64,000 nt of DNA from Diplodia intermedia (taxonomy: Eukaryota; Ascomycota; Dothideomycetes; Botryosphaeriales; Botryosphaeriaceae): positions 54,583-118,582 of the forward strand of contig JAKEKT010000105.1 of NCBI GenBank assembly GCA_021495925.1, read 5' to 3'. A program made the translations under genes and the position numbers. Shown one piece after another: positions 55,101 through 64,000 of the stretch (position 1 is the first letter of the stretch; the number at the start of each line of letters is the position of its first letter). The notes beneath the pieces are model-generated. The model did no database searches, was not told where the DNA came from, and saw only the letters and a list, made by a program, of their open reading frames with translations.

Positions 55101-57677
55101 CATCGGAGGGGGTAGTAATCTAATTAGAGAGTGCTTTCTAAAAGTCCGGCAGAAACTCTTTCAACTAGACGGAAATAGGGTTCTTAAGTTCTAGAGGCGT
55201 CTTTAAGTCGTTAGGTAGAGCTTTCTAAATATAGAACAGCTCTAGCTAATTAGTGAGTTCTTCTAACGAGATTCTATAGATCTCGGTGCCCTTAATCTAT
55301 AGATAGTTAGCGAATTCCTCGCCGTCTACCCATCTATACTAGAAGGTGTCGACTGTTAGAGTTTATGGTGTTCTAGGCTTCTCTTAAGTAGACTAAAGCT
55401 CTTTATCCATCTAGCGTAGTCCATTACGGACGCTTTAATCGTGGCGGTTCTTCCTAGATGGGCGCCTAAGGATTCGTATAGACTAAATAGCCGGGGCTTT
55501 CTATTCTTCCGTAGGCGGTAGCTAAGCTAAGGTCGTAAGGGCTAGAGGTTTCTAAGAGTGAGAGTAGTGCCCTTCTTTAAACGAAAGAAACCGTAAACCT
55601 AGATTTAGCTAAACTCTATAGGCTTCTATCTATTCGAGGCCTAGAATTATGTCGTATTTTTCTAGGGTCTACATAACGAGAAGAAAAGCTAAGCTTTTCT
55701 AGTATCTCTAAATCTTTATAAAGGGGTAAAGCTTCTAAATAATAGCGAAACCGTGGCTACTATTAGCGAGAGTAAAGAAAATAGGTTTAGCTAAGAAAAG
55801 AAGAGGACACTTAATCTTCTTAACTATCTAGTGCGCGAAGTCTCGGCTTATAATAGTATAGAGAAGGGCTTCGGTATCTACTAATACATTAACTACTAGC
55901 TGCCTATTCTAAAAATAAAGGGTAACAGGCACTAGAAAAGAAGTAGGGGTAGGAGATTAAAGAGAGCTAAGATAGATATTCGAGTAAGAAACTTTATGTT
56001 AGCTCTTTAGCGCGTCTATATAAAGAGCTACTCGTTTTTCGAGTCGTTACTATCGATAAGAACCTCCTCTACGTAAGACGGCTTAGAAGAGTCGGGCTTA
56101 GAAGGGCCTTCTATCTTTAATGCGTTAAGAGAGAGATTACTCTTATTAGAGCAATTACGTGCTATATATTTCTTAGTTTCGCACTTAAAGTAGAGTTCTT
56201 TCTCGAGAAAGCGTTTCTTATTCTTATCCGGCTTCTTCTTAACTTTAACATCGGCTCCCTTGCTTGGCTTATCGAAGGGAGGGGCGGTTGTTAAGAATTC
56301 TAAGCTAGAACTAGAAGCGTTAGCGCGAACCGAGTTATAAGAGATAGTATTCTTGCGCCGGTTATTCTTCTACTTCTAGTTCTAACGAATGTAGTCCTAG
56401 GCTCTATAAGCGCTAGCTAGTCCTTTAATACTTCTATAAAAGGTACTCTTAATCGGCTATAGGTCTAGCTAAAGGGTGTCAGTAAGGCGCATCTATAGAT
56501 TATTAAACTAGCTCATGGCAGGGACCTCTACCTCGGTGGTAGTCTTAGTAAATCGGGCATAGAAATCCTTAAACGCCTCATTAAAGAACATCTTAAGCTT
56601 AAAGTAGCTCTCTAGCGCCTTCTCCTTTAGGAAGAGGTCCATAAAGACCTAGGTTAGATAATCTAGAACGGACTTAGTAGTGAGGTAAGCTAAGAAGCTA
56701 TCTAGCTTTATGCGAGGTAGCATATGCTAATTAGCCTCTCCGTCGGTACGTTCGAAGATGTACGCGATCTTATCTTATTTAGAGTGATAGTGGCGGGCCT
56801 TAATACGAAGTTTACTAAGAATGTTAGTCTTTTAGGCCCGAAAGTTCTATTTCTTATTATTACTAAAGCGCGGAGGGTCTAGAAACTTGGCTTTACTTTC
56901 GGCGGGCTAGAAGAAATCACGTAAAGGTGGTAGTCCATTTCTTTAAAGTACTTAAACGACGTTAGTCTATAGTTAAGCGATTTTCTTCTTCTACTACTAG
57001 ATCTCTTTCGATAGCTGCCGAGTCTCTTTCTCTAGCTATCGCGTTCTAGCCCGGGTAATAAGCTTCTTAGCGTTCTTATTCTACGTCTATTTTCTATATT
57101 CTCGAAGCTCGACGGTGCGTTTCTGGTCAATCTAATTGTAGTGACGGATGGTATGGTAGATAGCCATAATTAGAAGGCCTAGGGTGTCGATAAAGGCGGC
57201 CTAGTCGGCGTTAAGCTGTCGGTTCCTAGGGTTAAGGAGAAGGTGTAGGTAGTAGAGGTTATCTATAATAAAAGTAAGAGGCCGGTCCTGGTTTACTTAG
57301 CTAGGGTTAATATTATTTTCGGTGAGAAGCTACTGGATTTCCGCAGAGAGCTTAAGGTTAAGGAAAGATTAATCTAAGAAGAATTTCTTAACGTTCTAAT
57401 CTTCTTTCTACTTCTTCTTAGAGTGGTGGGAAACTAAGTTGCGGTGAGACCTAGCTATAGTAGACTTGTTAAGCTAGGGCGAAAGTGAAAATCTATTCTT
57501 TTTCTAATAACGTTAGGGTGAAAACTCTAAACTTATCTTTTCTAGATAACGCTCTAGGTTTTACTATAAGTAAGAGTAAAGAGGGTTAGTGAAGAGATGC
57601 TTTCTTCTTAGTGTAAAGTAGAATAGACTTCTACTTACGGCTAAGAGAAAGGCTTAGGTTAGATGAGCTTAGAAAAG
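52167..57677 (-). pseudogene. Decayed gag-pol polyprotein with chromodomain, element 1
   Basis: Reading the minus strand from right to left: gag (57.6-56.0 kb), zinc knuckle (about 56.2 kb), protease (about 55.9 kb) and reverse transcriptase. The reverse transcriptase fragments at 55041-54820 (PILIAKKPEGGLRFYVDYR) and 54612-54415 (NPKKCEFKVTKTKFLGLII, after the YVNDILIYS segment related to the YxDD loop) are the longest open stretches. RNase H, integrase and a chromodomain at about 52445-52310 follow. In YVNDILIYS the first Asp is Asn, a G-to-A change. Many in-frame TAG codons replace Gln. Not functional. Confidence 0.82.
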
Positions 57678-57900
57678 TGTCACGATTTATAAAGAACGGA
57701 GTTTAATTTAGGTATAAATTAACGAAGTTTCTAAGCTGAAGAAAAAGAAGAAGGGAAAGAGAAGATTAGTAGGCTTATATAGCCGTAACTAGCTAACTAA
57801 GAAATAAAGAAAAAATAGTTAACCCGGCTTTCGGCGCTTAGTTCTCACCCGAAAGGCTTATGGTCCACTCTTAGTCCCATGCCAGTGTAGAGGCGTGACA
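57678..57900 (-). repeat. LTR, 5' copy of element 1
   Basis: 223 bp; starts TGTCACG and ends GCGTGACA. Confidence 0.86.
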
Positions 57901-60245
57901 CCCGAAGAAGTACGAGTTTAAAGTTACTAAGACTAAGTTTCTAGGCCTTATTATCACTAAAGACGGCATCAGAATAGATCCTACTAAGATTTAAACAATC
58001 ATCGGCTAGAAACCCTCTAAAACACTATAAGAAGTACAGTCATTTCTCGGTCTTTACAACTACTACCGAAGATTCGTTCGAGGGTACTTATCTATCGTAA
58101 AACCCCTTACTAATCTAACCAAGAAAGAATAATAGTTCGCCTAGACTTTTAAATATTAAGCCGCCTTTAATGCTCTTAAGAAGACTATAAGCTCTAATCT
58201 AGTACTACGATACTTCGACCTTAAGCGGACCATCTACATTAAAGTGAACTCCTTAGACTACGTCTCCGGAGGCGTCATAATGCAGAAGAATAACGAGAAT
58301 AGATTATACCCGATGGCCTACTTCTCTAAGAAGCTCTCGCCCACCGAATGTAACTACATCATCTACGATAAGAAGTTGCTCGCCATCGTTAGAGCCTTTA
58401 AAGAATGGCGTTTCGAGTACATCGATACCTTTATTCTAATCTAAGTGTTCTTAGATTACGAGACGCTAAAGACCTTTCTTTAGACTAAGAAGCTCTTTCG
58501 CCGTTAAGTCCGCTATACTATAATGCTTTAAGACTATCACTTTAAGATTCTCCTCATTCCCGGTAAGTAGAACCTTCGAGCAGACGCTCTATTTCGAAGA
58601 GAGTAAGACCTTCTCTAGTTAGAAACCGACGAACGAGTGCTCTTTATAAATAAGCTACTACTAGAGAAATTATACTTCCCTCTACTAGCTCTTCTTAACC
58701 TGCCCGTGGCGCCTCTCGTAGAACGCATTAGAGAGGCAAACCGTACGCACTTAAGTTTAGAACCGCTCCGCCAGCATGCTAAGAACGGAGTTCTAGAATA
58801 GAAACTAAAAGAAGACCTTCTTACTTTTAAAGAAAGATTGGCTATCCCGGAAAACGGCCCCCTACGTCTAGAGCTAATCTAGAAAGCCTATAATAAACCG
58901 GCTACTAGACACCCTAGAGAAAGAAGAACTATTAATTTACTTTAAGAACGCTACGTGGGGCTAGAAATGCGGGCGCAGATCAAGTAGTATATCCGCAACT
59001 ACCACTTCTATAAGAGGGTAAAGTCCAACCACGCCAAGTATCACGGGCTTCTACACCCCATCCCGATTCCTCACCGCCTATAGACGGACATCACCTATGA
59101 TTTCGTTATCCGTCTTCCGCCTTACTAAGACTTCGACGTTATCCTCGTAGTAGTGGACCGTTTCTCGAAGATAAGGCACTTTATTTTCTACGAAACCGGT
59201 ACCTCCGCTACTTAGATGGTAAGACTATTTAAGAATCACGTCTAAAAGCTTTATAGACTATCGTTCTTCGTCATCTCGAATCGAGGCTCGTAGTTCGTTA
59301 GTGAATTCTAGAAAGAGCTTTACCAGCTATTAAAGATCGACGTTAAGCTCTCTACGGCTTATCATTCTAAAACCGACGGACAGTCGAAGAACTTAAATTA
59401 AGAAATAGAAGCCTATCTTAGACACTTTACTAGCTACCACTAAGACGATTAGATATCGTAGCTCTTCTCGATAGAGTATTCCGCTAACGCCAACATCTCT
59501 ACCTTCTCGACCGTTAGCCCCTTCTTCGCCGTATATGGCTATAAGCCCCGTCTATTCTTTAACTAGAGCCTCCGGCCTTAGAACGTAAGCTCCGCCCTCT
59601 TCTAGAATTAGTAGCAAGCTAAGCAAATAGCCGCTAAGATAAACGAGATCTAGAACTAGTACAAGGCTAGACTAGAAGAAAGCTAGACCATCTAGACTAG
59701 AAACGCCAACCGCTATCGAAAGAACGTTACCTTTAAAGTAGAAGATAAGGTCTTCGTCTCCATTAGAAACATTAAGCAGGGCCGTCCCTCTAGAAAACTA
59801 TTATAGAAGTACATTAGCCCTTATAAGATCATCGAGAAGGCCGGCACGACTTATAGACTAGAACTTCCGCCTAAATTAAGCCTTTATTTCGTTATACACG
59901 CAAGCAAACTAGTAAAAGACCTAGACGACCCTCTTAATAGATAGACTAGCGAACCATAGCCGCTAGTAGAAATCGAAGAAGAACCGGAGTAAATCGTAGA
60001 AGAAATTCTAGACTTAAGAAAGAAACGAGGCCACATTTACTACCGGGTTTAATAGATAGATTACCCCCCGAACCCGCAGTGGTATCCGGCTTAAAATTTT
60101 AATCACGCACCCAGGAAACTCCGAGCCTTTCACGATAGATACCCGAAGAAACTAGGACCCCCTTTAGAACTTACTAGATGGTTAAAATAAGATGCGAAAG
60201 CTACGAAATAAGCTTAGAAGAGCTCTCTTTTAAAGAGAAAAGTAA
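57901..60245 (+). pseudogene. Decayed late reverse transcriptase, RNase H, integrase and chromodomain, element 2
   Basis: Resumes at PKKYEFKVTKTKFLGLI. RNase H follows at about 58200-58440 (MAYFSKKLSPTECNY), then the integrase zinc and catalytic domains (58.9-59.6 kb). There the second catalytic Asp, normally in SDRGSQF, reads SNRGS followed by a stop, again G-to-A and C-to-T. The C-terminal segment at about 59950-60115 is a chromodomain (VEEILDLRKKRGHIYYRV, then PPNPQWYPA). A purine tract (GAGAAAAGTAA) precedes the 3' LTR. Confidence 0.8.
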
Positions 60246-60468
60246 TATTACGCCTCTATATTAGCATAGAACTAAGGGTAGACCATAAGCCTTTTGGGTA
60301 AGAACTAAGCGCCGAAAGCCGAGTTAACTATTTTTTCTTTATTTCTTAGTCAGCTAGTTGCGGCTATATAAGTCTATTAACCTTTCCTTTTCCTTCTTCT
60401 TTTTCTTTAGCTTAGAAACTTCGTTAATTTATATCCAAATTAAACTCCGTTCTTTACAGGTCGTAACA
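60246..60468 (+). repeat. LTR, 3' copy of element 2
   Basis: 223 bp in the same orientation as 49100-49322; starts TATTACGCC and ends GTCGTAACA. Confidence 0.86.
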
Positions 60469-62364
60469 CTCTAGCGCGTCTATATGGAGAGCTACTCGTT
60501 TTTCGAGTCGTTACTATCGGTGAGAACCTTCTCTACGTAAGACGGCTTAAGAAAGTCGGGCTTAGAAGGGCCTTCTACCTTTAATACGTTAAGAAAGGGG
60601 TTGCCCTTATTAGAGTAATTACGTGCCATATATCTCTTAGTTCCGCACTTAAAGTAGAGTTCTTTCTCGAGAAAGCGTTTCTTATTCTTATCCGACTTCT
60701 TCTTAATCTTAGCATCGGCTCCCTTACTTAGCTTGTCGGAGGAAGAGGCGGTTGTTAAGAATTCTAAGCTAGAACTAGAAGCGTTGGCGCGAATCGAGTT
60801 ATAAGAGATAGTGTTCTTGCGCCGGTTATTCTTCTACTTCTAGTTCTAACGAATGTGGTCCTAGGCTCTATAAGCGCTGGCTAGTTCTTTAATACTTCTA
60901 TAAAGGGTACTCTTAATCGACTATAGGTCTAGCTAAAGGGTGTTAGTAAGGCGCATCCATAGGTTATTAAACTAGCTCGTGATAGGGACCTCTGCCTTAG
61001 TAGCAGTCTTAGTAAATCGGGCATAGAAATCCTCGAACGCCTTATTAGAGAACATCTTAAGCTTAAAGTAGCTCTCTAGCGCCTTCTCCTTTAGAAAGAA
61101 GTCTATAAAGACCTAGGTTAGATAGTCTAGAACGGACTTAGTAGTAAGATAAGCTAAGGGGCTATCTAACTTTATACGAGGTAGTATATGCTAATTAGCT
61201 TCTCCGTCGGTGCGTCCGAAGATGTACGCGATCTTGTCTTATTTAGAGTGATAGTAGCGGGCCTTAATACGAAGCTTACTAAGGATGTTAGTCTTCTAGA
61301 CCCGGAAGTTCTATTTCTTATTATTACTAAAGCGCGAAGGGTCTAGAAACTTGGCTTTACTTTCGGCGGGCTAGAAGAAATTACGTAAAGATAGTAGTCT
61401 ATTTCTTCGAAGTGCTTAAATAACGTTAGTCTATAGTTAAGCGATTTTCTTCTTCTACTACTAGATCTCTTTCGATAGCTATCGAGTCTCTTTCTCCAGC
61501 TATCGCGTTCTAGCCCGGGCAATAAGCTTCTTAGCGTTCTCATTCTACGCCTGTTTTCTATATCCTCAAAGCTCGACGGTGCGTTTCTAGTTAATCTAAT
61601 TATAGTAACGAATGGTATGGCAGATGGCTATAATCAGAAGGCCTAGGGTGTCGATAAAGGCGGCCTAGTCGGCGTTAAGCTATCGGTTCCTAGGGTTAAG
61701 AAGAAGGTGTAGGTAGTGAACGTTATCTACAACGAAAGTAAGAGGCCGATTCTAGTTTACTTAGCTAAAGTTAATGTTTTTTTCGGTGAGAAGCTACTAG
61801 ACTTCCGTAGAAAGCTTAAGATTAAGAAAAGGTTAATCTAAGAAGAATTTCTTAACGTTCTAATCTTCTTTCTACTTCTTCTTAGAGTGGTGGAAAACTG
61901 AGTTACGGTAAGACCTAGCCATAGTAGACTTATTAAGCTAGGGCGAAAGTGGAAATCTATTCTTTCTCTAATAACGTTAGAGTAAAAACTCTAAACTTGC
62001 CTTTTCTAGATAACGCTCCAGATTTTACCATAAGTAAGAGTAAAGAGGATTAATAAAGAGGTGCTTTCTTCTTAGTGTAAAGTAGAATAGACTTCTACTT
62101 ACGGCTAAGAGAAAGACTTAGATTGGGTAAGCTTAGAAAAGTATCACGATCTATAAAGAACGAAGTTTAATTTAGATATAAATTAACGAAGTTTCTAAGC
62201 TAAAGAAAAAGAAGAAGAAAAAGAAAAGATTAATAGACTTATATAGCCGTAACTAGCTAACTAAGAAATAAAGAAAAAATAGTTAACCCGGCTTCCGACG
62301 CTTAGTTCTCACCCGAAAGGCTTATGGTCCACCCTTAGTCCTATGCCAGTGCAGAGGCGTGACA
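60469..62364 (-). mobile_element. Outer chromovirus (element 3), 5' fragment: LTR and gag
   Basis: Minus-strand 5' LTR (62142-62364) followed leftward by decayed gag and zinc-knuckle sequence, stopping at 60469 just before protease. Sequence matches the same part of element 1 closely. Together with 48741-49099 it forms one element flanked by CGTTT, from which about 3.7 kb of pol is missing at the site of the element 2 insertion. One short open gag stretch remains (61543-61343). Confidence 0.8.
62142..62364 (-). repeat. LTR, 5' copy of element 3
   Basis: 223 bp, TATCACG...GCGTGACA, followed by the right-hand target duplication CGTTT (62365-62369). Confidence 0.86.
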
Positions 62365-62520
62365 CGTTTTTATTTTAATTTATTATAATTTTATACTTAT
62401 TAAGTAAAAACGAAGTATTAAAATTAAGTAAACTATTTTTTCTTTTATTATTAGTTAGTAGATAGTAGATATAAAAACTTATTAGTCGTTATCTTTCTTT
62501 TCTCTTTTTTTTTAGCTTAG
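62365..62520 (+). repeat. Strongly decayed LTR-like fragment
   Basis: Very AT-rich. Segments such as the T-rich run before TTAGTTAGTAG and the final TTTAGCTTAG resemble the opposite-orientation LTR, so it is probably an older copy of the same family. Confidence 0.5.
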
Positions 62521-62667
62521 TGTTACGATCTATAAAGAATAGAGTTTAATTTAAGTATAAATTAACGAAGTTTCTAAGCTAAAGTAGAAGAAGAAAGAAA
62601 AGTAAAGGTTAATAGACTTTTATACTTATAATCTACTAACTAAGAAAAAAGAAAAAATAGTTAACTC
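62521..62667 (-). repeat. Truncated LTR fragment
   Basis: Starts TGTTACGATCTATAAAG and follows the LTR to the TTAACT segment, then stops where another copy begins. Confidence 0.65.
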
Positions 62668-63509
62668 TATTATAATCTATAAAGAATAGAGTTTAATTTA
62701 GATATAAATTAACGAAGTTTCTAAGCTAAAAAAAAAAGAAGAAAGAAAAGTAAAGATTAAGGTGTCTATAAATTTAACCTCTTTATTTCTAAAATTTAAT
62801 CTTCCCTCCGCTAATTATTAACCCCTCTCCTTCCCCCCCCCCCCCCCTCCCCCCCCTCTCCCGGGAGAGTAATGCGTTCTCTAGTTTTTACTACTAGATT
62901 ACTAAGCAAGTCCGAAGAATTCACTAAGATCTTATCGCTAGTAAGCCCACCTATTAACGCGACGGTAGAACGGTAGTTAGATAGATGGATAGCTATTGCG
63001 GGCGAGGGTTAAGAAGGCCGGCCGGACGAAAGGTCGAGTCGAGTCGGGTGTTACCGCGTCGGCCGGAACATTAATAATTCGTAGGGCTAAGCCTATTTAG
63101 ATAAGCTTTCGCATGAATACCTAAGAAACACTACTTTACTTAAATTTAGTAGAGCGAGACTTCTACCAACACTACGCCTTATATATCGATCGTATCGCGA
63201 TGCAACTTCGCACATGTTAAGAAAGGCATATGTTAATTTCTAGAAAAAAGTTTCGTGGGAATTACAGTCGATTTGGGAGTGATACATCATAGATGGGGAG
63301 GGGGAGGGGTCAATAATCGGCGAAGGGGGGGTTAAATATTAGAAATAGGGGGGTTAAATTTATAGACACTAAGATTAATTAGCTTTTATACTCGTAATCT
63401 ACTAACTAAGAAAAAAAGAAAAAATAGTTAACTTAACTTTTAACGCTTAGTTCTTATCTAAAAGACTTATAGTTTACTCTTAGTTCTATATTAGTATAGA
63501 GGCGTAAGA
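62668..63509 (-). repeat. Decayed LTR copy split by a 610-bp inverted-repeat element
   Basis: LTR start TATTATAATCTATAAAG at 62668-62760. The rest resumes at 63371-63509, ending GCGTAAGA. The element at 62761-63370 interrupts it. Confidence 0.68.
62761..63370. mobile_element. Non-autonomous DNA element (MITE-like) with long terminal inverted repeats and 8-bp target duplication
   Basis: 610 bp. The ends GGTGTCTATAAATTTAACC and its mirror at 63352-63370 form inverted repeats that stay alignable for about 70 bases, and the differences are mostly transitions. It is flanked on both sides by AAGATTAA (62753-62760 and 63371-63378). Inserted in an LTR relic. No open frame of note inside; it holds a run of 15 C (62833-62847) and a GC-rich core. 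An 8-bp duplication fits the hAT superfamily, but the end sequence is not a textbook hAT end, so the class is left open. Confidence 0.75.
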
Positions 63510-63655
63510 AATCTAACTTTTAACGCTTAGTTCTTATTCGAAAGGCTTATAGTTTACTCTTAGTTCTATATTAGTATAAAGACGTAATACTTAGAAACTT
63601 CGCTAAATCTTATTATATCTCTAAATTAAACTCTATTCTTTATAGATTATAATAA
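63510..63655. repeat. Mosaic of further LTR fragments
   Basis: 63510-63589 repeats the distal LTR third (TTAACGCTTAGTTCTTATTC through GACGTAATA). 63590-63655 is the proximal third in the opposite orientation. Very AT-rich. Confidence 0.6.
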
Positions 63656-64000
63656 ATATACTTATGCCCACGCCTCGGCATGGCCGTTCTACCCTACCAT
63701 AGCGTACATTCCAATGGAGGGGGGGTACATCGGCAGGCCGACGGACGGCCAGCCGAACGCGCGAGTAAGCACCGCCGTTTCTATCTAGAGGGCTTTTCGG
63801 GTCATTAGGGGCGGGGCTGCTCTATTATAGCTTTAGCCGTCGGAGCCGCCTTTCTAAGCTCTATCGTATCGGGTTCTAACTCTCGCTCGCATGAGTTATC
63901 TGCAAAGAGCACGTCTCCCGAGCACTTTTATTCGTTCGATTCTAGCCACTGCGTGTAACACGTCTGAAGGCCCGCTACTTGCTATTTCGAGTATCCTGGC
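63656..64000. other. Right-edge sequence without a recognised feature
   Basis: 345 bases of mixed composition, more GC-rich than the repeats, with no open frame of note and no match to the LTR family. May be unique flank or part of another repeat continuing outside the window. Confidence 0.4.

Larger units (their letters stand above)
51944..57900 (-). mobile_element. Inner chromovirus (element 1), structurally complete
   Basis: 5957 bp on the minus strand with both LTRs (57678-57900 as 5', 51944-52166 as 3') and all domains in Ty3/Gypsy order. These are gag, protease, reverse transcriptase, RNase H, integrase and a C-terminal chromodomain, which places it in the chromovirus branch. The bases flanking it (GCACC on the left, CCCGA on the right) are not a duplication. 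Coding potential is destroyed by RIP-type changes. It is the youngest insertion by position, as it lies inside element 2. Confidence 0.84.
49100..60468 (+). mobile_element. Middle chromovirus (element 2), split by a nested copy
   Basis: Plus-strand Ty3/Gypsy element with LTRs at 49100-49322 and 60246-60468. Coding relics read gag, zinc knuckle, protease and the start of reverse transcriptase (49323-51943). After the nested element 1 they continue with late reverse transcriptase, RNase H, integrase and chromodomain (57901-60245). Without element 1 it is 5.41 kb, about 0.55 kb shorter than the complete copy. The missing part is the reverse transcriptase core at the insertion point. The flanks TAGTA and CTCTA do not match, so no target duplication is visible. 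Confidence 0.82.

Noticed and set aside
1..64000. CRISPR arrays, bacterial operons, rRNA genes
   Set aside because: The gene structures are spliced and eukaryotic; no spaced direct repeats of CRISPR type or rRNA signatures were seen.

Overview
This window looks like nuclear DNA from a filamentous ascomycete (Pezizomycotina). The housekeeping genes are fungal in type (RRP17, SVP26, BUD23, IDH1, POP4, MTR2, DUS2, RRS1, DAP3). Most introns are about 45-190 nt, with GTRNGT-like donors, CTRAC-like branch sites and YAG acceptors. The right quarter is an abruptly AT-rich block of retrotransposons carrying the C-to-T/G-to-A decay expected of repeat-induced point mutation (RIP). Gene models come from reading splice sites and reading frame by eye, with no alignment, so exon borders are inferences.

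Layout. (1) 1-8.3 kb is compact housekeeping DNA: RRP17 (cut by the left edge), a secreted M20 peptidase, SVP26, BUD23, NAD-isocitrate dehydrogenase subunit 1 and the RNase P subunit POP4. (2) 10-23.4 kb holds membrane and glycan genes with long GC-rich gaps: a GH16-like/acyltransferase-3 fusion, a divergently transcribed processive family-2 glycosyltransferase, a second acyltransferase-3 and an MFS transporter. This looks like a locus for making, acylating and perhaps exporting a surface glycan. (3) 26-33.1 kb has MTR2, a C2-domain protein and an anion:cation-symporter-type MFS permease. (4) 35.2-42.3 kb contains four genes in the same orientation that I do not recognise. They share a short W...PYAF..GxP...F domain, a basic stretch before it, and mostly a coiled coil after it. 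Three of the four have the domain on an exon that starts in phase 0 and ends in phase 2. This tandem family is my best candidate for something undescribed. (5) 42.7-48.6 kb returns to conserved genes: DUS2, an alpha/beta hydrolase of the MetX type, RRS1 and mitoribosomal DAP3.

(6) 48.6-63.7 kb is RIP-degraded repeat DNA. A Ty3/Gypsy chromovirus with 223-bp LTRs is bounded by a 5-bp target duplication (CGTTT) about 100 bp beyond DAP3. A second copy in the opposite orientation lies inside it, and a third, structurally complete copy lies inside the second. Beyond them is a mosaic of LTR fragments, one of which is split by a 610-bp terminal-inverted-repeat element with an 8-bp target duplication. 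I found no CRISPR arrays, rRNA genes or convincing tRNA genes.
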